From contig NZ_BKAU01000004.1 in assembly GCF_007992715.1 (NCBI RefSeq), positions 248,001 to 312,000 on the forward strand: 64,000 nt of DNA. Reading direction: 5' to 3'. This stretch comes from Chitinophaga cymbidii (GTDB taxonomy: Bacteria > Bacteroidota > Bacteroidia > Chitinophagales > Chitinophagaceae). Of the stretch, positions 1 through 7,242 are shown one piece after another; positions within the stretch are counted from its first letter, which is position 1; the number at the start of each line of letters is the position of its first letter. The translations under genes were made by a program, and so were the position numbers. The notes under the pieces are model-generated. The model was not told the origin of the DNA and did not search any database. It saw nothing but the letters and a program-made list of their open reading frames with translations.

Positions 1-403
1 CAAAAGGCGAGCTGGCAAAATGGGTCTTTATCTTCGCGCGGTTTTCCAGCAGGTTGGCTATTTGCAGCTGCAGCAGTTCCGCGGAGAATGGTTTCTGAAT
101 ATAGAGGTCGGCTCCCACTTCCAGACCTTCGATATGCGACTGGTAAGTATTTTTGACCGTCAACAGTACTACCGGGATGTGGCAATATTCAACGTTCGAT
201 TTGATCAGCTGGCAAAGCTCGAAACCATCTATCCCCGGCATCATGATGTCCGATATGATGAGGTCTACGATCTCTGCGTCCAGTATCTTTTGTGCGATCT
301 CTCCGTTGCCGGCCAGATGCAGTGTATAGGTGTCGCCCAGCACCTGCGACAGGAACTCCAGGATATCTTCGTTATCGTCTACGATCAGAATTCTGTAGGT
401 CAT
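1..403 (-). CDS. Response regulator receiver domain, partial (probable AraC-type regulator)
   Basis: The visible 134 residues form an almost complete CheY-like receiver. The N-terminal strand is followed by the acidic pair (ILIVDDNED), the phospho-acceptor Asp lies in the ISDIMMPG stretch, a Thr follows in VVLLTVKN, and the conserved Lys is in the IQKPFS motif. The window ends just after the receiver, so the output domain is not seen; an AraC helix-turn-helix is expected by analogy with Bacteroidota hybrid two-component systems. The start ATG (403-401) overlaps the TGA of the upstream sensor kinase as ATGA, which implies translational coupling. It probably receives phosphate from that kinase and controls the neighbouring arabinan genes; the target is inferred from position only. 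Confidence 0.88.
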   Translation of the reverse strand, partial: MTYRILIVDDNEDILEFLSQVLGDTYTLHLAGNGEIAQKILDAEIVDLIISDIMMPGIDGFELCQLIKSNVEYCHIPVVLLTVKNTYQSHIEGLEVGADLYIQKPFSAELLQLQIANLLENRAKIKTHFASSPF

Positions 404-3400
404 GCTTTTTTTATCTTTTTCCAACTGCCTAATTTAAATTCAATTTTTTGATGGACCGGCAAAATTAACTCAAAAACGATCATATCTGTATTGCCGGATA
501 CGAGCTTTAGCGAGCCGTTATGTAATTCCGCCAGGGATTTGGCCAGTGAAAGCCCGATCCCGGTGCCGGGTTTGTCTTTGCCGCGCCATCTGAAAAACGG
601 CTCAAATATCCGCTCTCTGAATTCAGGAGGGATGCCTTTCCCGTCATTACTGAACCGGATGGTAAATTGTCCGTCCACCGCACTTTCCGCCACTAAAGCT
701 ACGCTGACTGTGGTAGCGGCGTATTTGATGGCGTTCGAGATCAGGTTGCTGCAGATCTTTATCAGCGCTTCCCTGTCTATAAACGCTATAAAGGAATTTT
801 CAGGCAGCCCGGCATGCAGGGATATATTGCTTTTTTCGGCTTCCGCCCTGAATGCTGCAATTTGTTCTTTCAGCAGCCTGCTGATATCGGTATTGACGAA
901 GTTTAACCCGAACTGGTGTATTTCGGTCTTACGAAAGTCAAGCAGCTGGCTGGTTAGCTCGGCCAGGCGTTTGGCGTTCCTTTTCACCATCAGGAGGCTT
1001 TTTTTCATTTCTTCTTCCTCCGCCTTTTTAGCCATCAGCTCCACCGGCCCCAGGATCAATGTGATCGGGGTCTGTATCTCATGCGCGATATTGGTGAAAA
1101 ACTCGATTTTCGCCTGGTAAATCTCTTTTTCCTTTTCGTGCTCAAACAGCTTCTGCTTGTTGAGGTTCTTATGCTCCAGGTAACGGTGATAGTAGCGTAT
1201 GGCCCAGAACAGGATGGTCATCAATACGAGCAGGTACACAAAATAAGCGGTATAGGTTTTCCAGAAGGGGGGAAGTATCCTGATAAAAAGGCGCCGCTCT
1301 TCCCCCGTCCAGCTACCCGTATTGCTGCGGGCCCGCACGGTGAACGTATAATCGCCGGCAGACAGGTCGGTAAAATAGGCTTTACGGTTTTTGCTTAAAT
1401 AGGTGCGGGTTTTATCGAGTCCCTGCATCAGGTACTCGTATTGGGTCACTTCCGGGGATGAATAATTCAAGGCGGCAAATTCAATGCTGAAATTGTTTTG
1501 ATCGTACACCAACACAACGGTGTCTGTATAAAGAATGGAGGTGTCGAGCGGACTGTTTTTCACGTGGGGGATCACTTCCTTGTTGTTGATCTGGAAGCCG
1601 GTGATATAAGTGGGAGGCCCTGACGCTGTTTGTTCAAAATCCTTCGGGTCAAAAGCGATCATTCCCTTTACAGATCCAAAATACATTTTACCATGGCTGT
1701 CTTTGTAAGCCGAGCTGAAGTTGAACTGATCGGTGATCAGCCCGTTGGATTTCGTGTAAGTGCTGAACTGTTCTGTACGGATATCAAAGCATATCAATCC
1801 TTTGAGCGAGCTGATCCACAAATGCCCCGAATCGTCTGCCAGCATACGGAACAGGATATTGGTGGGCAAACCGTTTTCGGTACTGAACTTTTTTAAGGTC
1901 TTCCTGTCCGGACTTAACCTGATCAGACCGCCGCCTTCCGTAGTAAACCACATGGCGCGGCTGCTGTCTTCCAGTATGCCATATACCGGGAATTCGTTGA
2001 TGACGGTATTGTTGACCGAATCCCCAAAGCGGATATTGCCATGTTTCCCCGTCCGTGGATTGTAATAGAACGCCCCCAGCTGCACGCTGCCCGTCCAGAT
2101 ATTGCCTTCGCTGTCCTCATAAATGTCAAAAACATACGAGTTGTAAGGTATTTCCCTGATGCGGCTGAATGTCTTCCGCTGCCTGTCGTACGTAAACAAA
2201 CCGGAACTGTGGTATCCTGTGCCCACAAGCAAGGTGCTGTCCCTGGTAAGATAGATGGACAGTACAAAATCACCCGCGTCGCCGTTCTTTTCTCCAATGA
2301 GCTTGAAACGTTCCGTTACCAGGCCGGTGCGCATATCCATTATTTCCATCCCCTTGTAATACGGGCCGATGAACAGCTGATCGCCCAGGGCCAGCAAGCC
2401 GTGTACGTTAGGATAGGAAATATCTCCTTTTTTTCCGCCTGCGGTATAGTTGGTAAATTTTCCTGTTTCCGGGTCAAACTTGCTGATGCCCGCATCTTCC
2501 GTACCGATCCATAAGTTACCCTTATCGTCCGAACAGATTTCCCGTACGGCATAGCCCGTTATGGAATTGGTGCCCGCCACCGGATAGTATTTTTTAAACC
2601 GGGCGTTCTCCTTCGAATAGTAATTCAATCCGCCAAAAAAGGTGCCTGCCCACATGCCGCCCTGGTTGTCCCTGTACACCGCGTAAACGGCATTATCTGA
2701 AATGGAATAGGGATCGTCCGCCCGTTTGCGCAGGTTAACGCTGGTGTTGGTAGCCGCATTGTAAACATAGATACCGGATTCCGTGGCTATCCAGTATTCC
2801 CCGTTGCCGGCAGCGGTGATATCGCGCACGTATATATCGGTATTGTGGCTTTTTTGCAGCGGTATGGTATGGATCTCTCCTGTTTGCATGTCATAGCTTT
2901 TCAACCCCTGTTGAAAGCATCCTATCAACACCCTGTTTTCACCGGCGGGCAATATTTTGCTGATAGACCGCAGGTTCGCGGGCACATGCTGGTCAATTAT
3001 CCGCACGCGGTTTATAACCGATCTGCTTCGCGGGTCGTAGATACCGATAACGCCGTCCCTGTTCCCGATCCATACATTCCTGCTGCTGTCAATGGTGATA
3101 CAGGTTACCTGCATTTTAAGATCTTCCAGCTTTTTTGTTGCCTGATCGTATTTGTACAGCGAAGTATTAACGAGGAACCACAGGTTGTTTTCATGATCTA
3201 TCAACAGGCGGTCTATATATGATTGCGGTGCTGTATCAAGCGCGGTAAAGACTTCCTGGTAGGGATCATACATGAACACTCCTTTGCCGGTACCGACCCA
3301 CAGCATTCCGTTATGGTCCTCCGCAATAGCGGTGATGCGGTTGTTCCCTACATTGCCGAATTTGTTTTTTTCATCCCTGCAGTTTTTAAAAGTATAGCCG

Positions 3401-3594
3401 TCAAAACGGTCCAGCCCCCCGCGGGTGCCGATCCACATCAAACCTTTCCGGTCCTGTATGATGGAGGTGACGGAATTATGCGCCAGCCCGTCATCCGCCT
3501 GGTAGTGTTTAAAGTAAAGAGATTGCCCTTTGCATGCAAAAGCAGCAAAAAGAATTATTCCCGTGGAAAGAACAAGTGAAGAAAGAAACCGCAT
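400..3594 (-). CDS. Periplasmic-sensing histidine kinase (Reg_prop/Y_Y_Y type), split from its regulator
   Basis: This 1064-residue sensor kinase has a hydrophobic N-terminus (about 1-22), then a long periplasmic region of repeated WIGT-like two-component propeller strands (about 30-680), a Y_Y_Y domain (about 690-775) and one membrane helix (about 780-803). The kinase core follows: H-box with HEIQTPIT (about 845), N-box ISNAIKYA, G1 NDGKGIP, F-box FEPFF and G2 GTGIGLSLA. Members of this sensor class usually bind oligosaccharides released in the periplasm and normally continue into receiver and AraC domains in one chain. Here the protein stops after the ATPase and the receiver starts in the next gene through ATGA. 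It is divergent from a GH43 gene and near a GH51 gene, so arabino-oligosaccharides are the likely signal (inference). Confidence 0.93.
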   Translation of the reverse strand: MRFLSSLVLSTGIILFAAFACKGQSLYFKHYQADDGLAHNSVTSIIQDRKGLMWIGTRGGLDRFDGYTFKNCRDEKNKFGNVGNNRITAIAEDHNGMLWVGTGKGVFMYDPYQEVFTALDTAPQSYIDRLLIDHENNLWFLVNTSLYKYDQATKKLEDLKMQVTCITIDSSRNVWIGNRDGVIGIYDPRSRSVINRVRIIDQHVPANLRSISKILPAGENRVLIGCFQQGLKSYDMQTGEIHTIPLQKSHNTDIYVRDITAAGNGEYWIATESGIYVYNAATNTSVNLRKRADDPYSISDNAVYAVYRDNQGGMWAGTFFGGLNYYSKENARFKKYYPVAGTNSITGYAVREICSDDKGNLWIGTEDAGISKFDPETGKFTNYTAGGKKGDISYPNVHGLLALGDQLFIGPYYKGMEIMDMRTGLVTERFKLIGEKNGDAGDFVLSIYLTRDSTLLVGTGYHSSGLFTYDRQRKTFSRIREIPYNSYVFDIYEDSEGNIWTGSVQLGAFYYNPRTGKHGNIRFGDSVNNTVINEFPVYGILEDSSRAMWFTTEGGGLIRLSPDRKTLKKFSTENGLPTNILFRMLADDSGHLWISSLKGLICFDIRTEQFSTYTKSNGLITDQFNFSSAYKDSHGKMYFGSVKGMIAFDPKDFEQTASGPPTYITGFQINNKEVIPHVKNSPLDTSILYTDTVVLVYDQNNFSIEFAALNYSSPEVTQYEYLMQGLDKTRTYLSKNRKAYFTDLSAGDYTFTVRARSNTGSWTGEERRLFIRILPPFWKTYTAYFVYLLVLMTILFWAIRYYHRYLEHKNLNKQKLFEHEKEKEIYQAKIEFFTNIAHEIQTPITLILGPVELMAKKAEEEEMKKSLLMVKRNAKRLAELTSQLLDFRKTEIHQFGLNFVNTDISRLLKEQIAAFRAEAEKSNISLHAGLPENSFIAFIDREALIKICSNLISNAIKYAATTVSVALVAESAVDGQFTIRFSNDGKGIPPEFRERIFEPFFRWRGKDKPGTGIGLSLAKSLAELHNGSLKLVSGNTDMIVFELILPVHQKIEFKLGSWKKIKKA

Positions 3595-3752
3595 AATGTA
3601 TGACTGTCAAAGATATAATAAATAGCATCTGATCGCGTGAGACGAATCGACAAAAAGATGATCAGAATTTACAGGCATTATTGCTTTCCTTTGGTTACAC
3701 CTGACAGGTAATACCCAAAATCTCTTTTTCCACGACACAAAAATTCCCCTTT

Positions 3753-5312
3753 ATGAAAAACAGAACCTTTCCCCAGCTGGTCGTACTCATGGCGATATTA
3801 GCGACCGCCTGCCAAAAAGAAACATCAAAAGATGTAAATGATCCGGCAACTATTAAACTGGAAGGCCAGATCAGCGCCGCACCGCCACTGGGCACGCTGA
3901 TCGATGGCGCCATTTACCGCATCAGAGGGCAGTCGTCTATGCCCGGCGGCCCCGTAGTGGAAGTTACCGGCAACTCAACGGCTGAAAACCAGAAAATTCA
4001 GCAGTGGTACTGGTTTCCGAACAACGGGCAGAAATGGAAACTGGTAAAAGTGGATGCCACCTATTATAAGCTGATCAACGTCACCAGCAACAAATGCCTG
4101 AAGTCGCCCTCGGCAACATCAGGGGATATTCTGCAACAGGGTACGGATGATGGTTCCGACGCACAGCGCTGGGCCATTACCTATTCCGGCAGCAACAATA
4201 TGTATTCGCTGGTGAACAAGGCTACCGGTATGAAAATGGCGGTGGACCCCGGAGATGATGTTCCCGGAAGAAAAATAAGGCAACTGTCTTCCGTAAGCGG
4301 CACGCAGGACCTGTTTCATTTCCATAACGTCAATTTTCAGAACCCGCTGATCAACGCCAGCAGACCTGATCCGTATGTAACACAAAAAGACGGTTACTAC
4401 TATTTCATGTACACCCGGGGAAACAAGCTGGGCCTCAGGAAAACAACTTCGATGTCATTACTGTCCACAGCAACGGAATCGGTGATATGGACCCCGCCCG
4501 CCGGTACGGCCTATTCTTCGAATATATGGGCGCCCGAGCTGCATTTCCTTTCCGGTAAATGGTATATCTATTTTGCCGCGAACGATGGCGGGGGAGACAA
4601 TCACCGGATGTGGGTACTGGAAAACGGGAATGCGGACCCCATGACCGGAACATGGACGCTTAAAGGCAAGATCACCGATCCAAGCGATCAATGGGCCATC
4701 GACGGTTCCGTATTGACGATCGGTTCGAATAATTATTTTATCTGGTCAGGATGGGAGAGTACAGCCTCCCGGTACAAACAGTACATCTACCTGGCTCCCA
4801 TGTCGAACCCCTGGACGATCAATGGCCCGCGGGTAAAAATATCATCACCAACGAATACCTGGGAAAAGCACGAGCCTAATTCTATCGGCGCGGGCGTTAA
4901 TGAAGGTCCCATTATGCTGCAGAAAGACGCCGGCAGCCCGGTGTTTGTCATTTATTCCGCCAGCCGTTATACCAGTGACAATTACTGCCTGGCGCAGATA
5001 CAGCTGAAAAGCGGCGGCAATCCAACCGTGGCGGCCGACTGGATCAATAAAAAACAGGTCTTTGTAAGGAATGATGCGAACGGCGTTTACGGACCGGGAC
5101 ATAACAGCTTCTTCACCAGCAGCTATACAGATCCCAACGGCGTATTCCGCAACGAAACCTGGTTTGTATATCACGCCCGCAGCGTGCCCGCTACCACCAA
5201 TGGCGCCAGAACGCCAAGAATGCAAAAGCTGAGCTGGAACGCGGACGGCTCGCCCAATTTCGGCACCGCCACAGCAACCGGTGTGGATATCCCTATCCCT
5301 GTAGGGGAATAA
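3753..5312 (+). CDS. GH43 glycosidase lipoprotein with N-terminal ricin-type beta-trefoil
   Basis: The protein has 519 residues. A lipoprotein signal ends at ATAC-Q (Cys about 20). Residues about 55-200 carry a beta-trefoil lectin pattern with repeated Q-W motifs (QQWYWF, GQKWKL, AQRWAI). The rest is a five-bladed GH43 propeller: catalytic base Asp in RPDPYV (about 208), pKa-modulating Asp in AIDGSV (about 315) and acid Glu in NEGP (about 385). The NIWAPELH strand is typical of arabinan- and xylan-active GH43 enzymes. It is probably a surface or periplasmic alpha-L-arabinofuranosidase or arabinanase whose trefoil binds side-chain galactose or arabinose. It is divergent from the sensor kinase and converges on the GH51 gene. 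Exact specificity cannot be read from sequence. It is clearly related to the GH43 at 54270-55808. Confidence 0.9.
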   Translation: MKNRTFPQLVVLMAILATACQKETSKDVNDPATIKLEGQISAAPPLGTLIDGAIYRIRGQSSMPGGPVVEVTGNSTAENQKIQQWYWFPNNGQKWKLVKVDATYYKLINVTSNKCLKSPSATSGDILQQGTDDGSDAQRWAITYSGSNNMYSLVNKATGMKMAVDPGDDVPGRKIRQLSSVSGTQDLFHFHNVNFQNPLINASRPDPYVTQKDGYYYFMYTRGNKLGLRKTTSMSLLSTATESVIWTPPAGTAYSSNIWAPELHFLSGKWYIYFAANDGGGDNHRMWVLENGNADPMTGTWTLKGKITDPSDQWAIDGSVLTIGSNNYFIWSGWESTASRYKQYIYLAPMSNPWTINGPRVKISSPTNTWEKHEPNSIGAGVNEGPIMLQKDAGSPVFVIYSASRYTSDNYCLAQIQLKSGGNPTVAADWINKKQVFVRNDANGVYGPGHNSFFTSSYTDPNGVFRNETWFVYHARSVPATTNGARTPRMQKLSWNADGSPNFGTATATGVDIPIPVGE

Positions 5313-5324
5313 CGTAAAAAATCA

Positions 5325-5358
5325 GGGGATGAACCGCATAGGCAGTTCATCCCCTTTT
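5325..5358. terminator. Bidirectional intrinsic terminator between GH43 and GH51 genes
   Basis: A 10-bp perfect stem GGGGATGAAC / GTTCATCCCC (5325-5334 with 5345-5354) has a 10-nt loop, followed by TTTT on the plus strand. On the minus strand the mirror side runs into GATTTTTT. It separates two convergent genes and can serve both. Confidence 0.85.
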
Positions 5359-5380
5359 CGTTCACTGTTTTTCCAAAAGT

Positions 5381-6919
5381 CTATTTCAGCTCCAGCATCA
5401 CCACCGATTGCGGCGGCAATACCGCCGTCAGCTGATCGCCCTGTTTGCGGGCGCCGTCGAATTTTTGAATCCTGATTTTATCCGGGGCGGCAAAAGTGTT
5501 CACGTCCGTGAATTTCGCGGAGGTGATCACCTGGCCCGTTACATTTTTCCATTTTACGTCTTTCAGGGTGGTTTGCAGGCTGACCTTTTGAGAGGGATGC
5601 ATGTTCACGATGGAAATATGCACCGTGCCGGTGGAATCCTGCGAGGCGGATACGTTCAGCGCGGGGATCTTTTCGCCGCCTACGTTGTAGTCCGGGCTGT
5701 TCAGCTGAATGGACAAACGCTTCGCGTCGTGATGCGCCTTGTACAGGTCGAACACATGGTAGGTGGGCGTCAGCAGCATTTTTTCTTTCTCTGTGAGCAC
5801 CAGGGCCTGCAGTACGTTTACGGTCTGCGCGAGATTGGCCAGGCGCACCCGTTCGCTGTGGTTATTGAAGATGTTCAGCGTTACGGCGGCGATCATGGCG
5901 TCGCGGAGGCTGTTTTGCTGGTAGAGGAAGCCGGGGTTGGTGCCGGGCTCCACGTTGGTCCAGATGCCCCATTCGTCCACTGCCAGGGCCACTCTCTTTT
6001 TCGGATCGTATTTATCCATGATGGCGCTGTGTTTGGTCACGAGGGTGTCCATGAACAGGCATTTCTGCATGGTGGTGAAATATTCCTGTTCAGAGAAGGC
6101 TGTGGCGGAACCTTTGTCGCCCCATGTTTTGGGGACGGTATAGTAGTGTACGGAGAGGCCCCACATCTGGTTGAGGGGAATGCCTTTCATACAGGTTTCC
6201 GTCCAGTGATAATCCCCGGAGTTGGCGCCGCTCACGATCTTTTTCAGTGGGGCGCCGGGGTAGTTGCGGGCGTAGGTGGCATAACGCCGGTATTCGCCCA
6301 CGTAATACTCCGCGGTCATATTGCCGCCGCAGCCCCAGCTTTCGTTGCCCACGCCCCAGAAGCTCACTTTCCAGGGAGCGGCATGGCCGTTCTGCTTTCT
6401 TAATTCCGTCATGGGGCTGAGGCCGGAAAAATTGAGGTATTCTACCCATTTGGACATCTCGTCTACCGTGCCGCTGCCCACGTTGGCGGAAATATAGGGC
6501 TCGCATTGCAGCAGCTCGCACAGTTCCAGGAACTCGTGGGTGCCGAAGCTGTTGTCTTCCGTAACGCCGCCCCAGTGGGTGTTGATCATTTTGGGGCGCT
6601 CCGTGCGGGGACCGATGCCGTCCCGCCAGTGGTATTCATCCGCGAAGCAGCCGCCGGGCCAGCGGAGATTGGGAATATTGATCTTTTTCAGCGCTTCTAC
6701 CACGTCCAGGCGGATGCGGTCTTTTTTGGGCACGTTCAGACTTTCGTCTACCCAGAAGCCGTCATAAATACAGCGGCCGAGATGCTCTGAGAAATGGCCG
6801 TAGATATGCCGGCTGATCACGTTCCGGGGGGCGCCGTCCACTACCAGGCTGGCAGTTTGTTGGGCAAATGCGGTCGTTGTGGCGAACAGCATGCCTGCGG
6901 CAAAAAGGATTTTCTTCAT
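5381..6919 (-). CDS. GH51 alpha-L-arabinofuranosidase, secreted
   Basis: The protein removes terminal alpha-L-arabinofuranosyl groups from arabinan or arabinoxylan oligosaccharides. Starting at MKKILF (6919) gives 512 residues with a clean Sec signal ending AFA-QQ; the in-frame ATG ten codons upstream would spoil the signal. The family's catalytic residues are visible: acid/base Glu in GVGNESWG (about 191) and nucleophile Glu in VDEWGIW (about 316), with the GGNF-type region seen as WPGGCFADEYHW near 97. The C-terminal beta-sandwich is intact and ends VVMLELK. GH51 enzymes are often cytoplasmic, but this one is exported, most likely to the periplasm. It converges with the GH43 and together they fit an arabinan-degradation locus. 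Confidence 0.93.
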   Translation of the reverse strand: MKKILFAAGMLFATTTAFAQQTASLVVDGAPRNVISRHIYGHFSEHLGRCIYDGFWVDESLNVPKKDRIRLDVVEALKKINIPNLRWPGGCFADEYHWRDGIGPRTERPKMINTHWGGVTEDNSFGTHEFLELCELLQCEPYISANVGSGTVDEMSKWVEYLNFSGLSPMTELRKQNGHAAPWKVSFWGVGNESWGCGGNMTAEYYVGEYRRYATYARNYPGAPLKKIVSGANSGDYHWTETCMKGIPLNQMWGLSVHYYTVPKTWGDKGSATAFSEQEYFTTMQKCLFMDTLVTKHSAIMDKYDPKKRVALAVDEWGIWTNVEPGTNPGFLYQQNSLRDAMIAAVTLNIFNNHSERVRLANLAQTVNVLQALVLTEKEKMLLTPTYHVFDLYKAHHDAKRLSIQLNSPDYNVGGEKIPALNVSASQDSTGTVHISIVNMHPSQKVSLQTTLKDVKWKNVTGQVITSAKFTDVNTFAAPDKIRIQKFDGARKQGDQLTAVLPPQSVVMLELK

Positions 6920-7242
6920 ATCGTGGTGCAAGTTTTGTGGAAGAACCACAAGATAAAATAAATAATTGTCAATTTTACATGTAATTTCCGGATGATGATC
7001 GTTATGTCGAATATTAATGCATGTTTATATCGATTTATCTTTCATTATGATGAATATTTAGTAGTGTATAATTGACAGTAATTGATGATGGGGAAGGATG
7101 GAAATTATCCTGTCCGTTTCCCGTTCATCCATTCCACCCCGTATTTACATCCCCCGATTGTAGTATATTAGCCCCCCGGTCCGCCGACCGGTTACCTGTT
7201 ATGTTATACAACAAGATCAAAACAAAAAACCAACATCATCTT
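6920..7242. other. Divergent intergenic region, GH51 / M16 peptidase
   Basis: These 323 AT-rich bases between divergent starts hold no convincing gene. On the minus strand a TTGAC followed by TATCTTG about 15 bases later (around 6945-6972) resembles a weak promoter for the GH51 gene. On the plus strand, open codons extend the M16 frame upstream to 7072, but the signal peptide argues for the start at 7243, with ATG 7201 as an alternative. I see no strong operator or terminator. Confidence 0.4.

Noticed and set aside
3695..3711. Imperfect palindrome TTACACCTGACAGGTAA between the sensor kinase and GH43 genes as an operator
   Set aside because: It is short and imperfect with no second copy in the window, so the evidence is too thin to list as a site.
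5408..6403. Plus-strand open frame of 331 codons
   Set aside because: It is antisense to the GH51 gene and its translation shows no recognisable domain.
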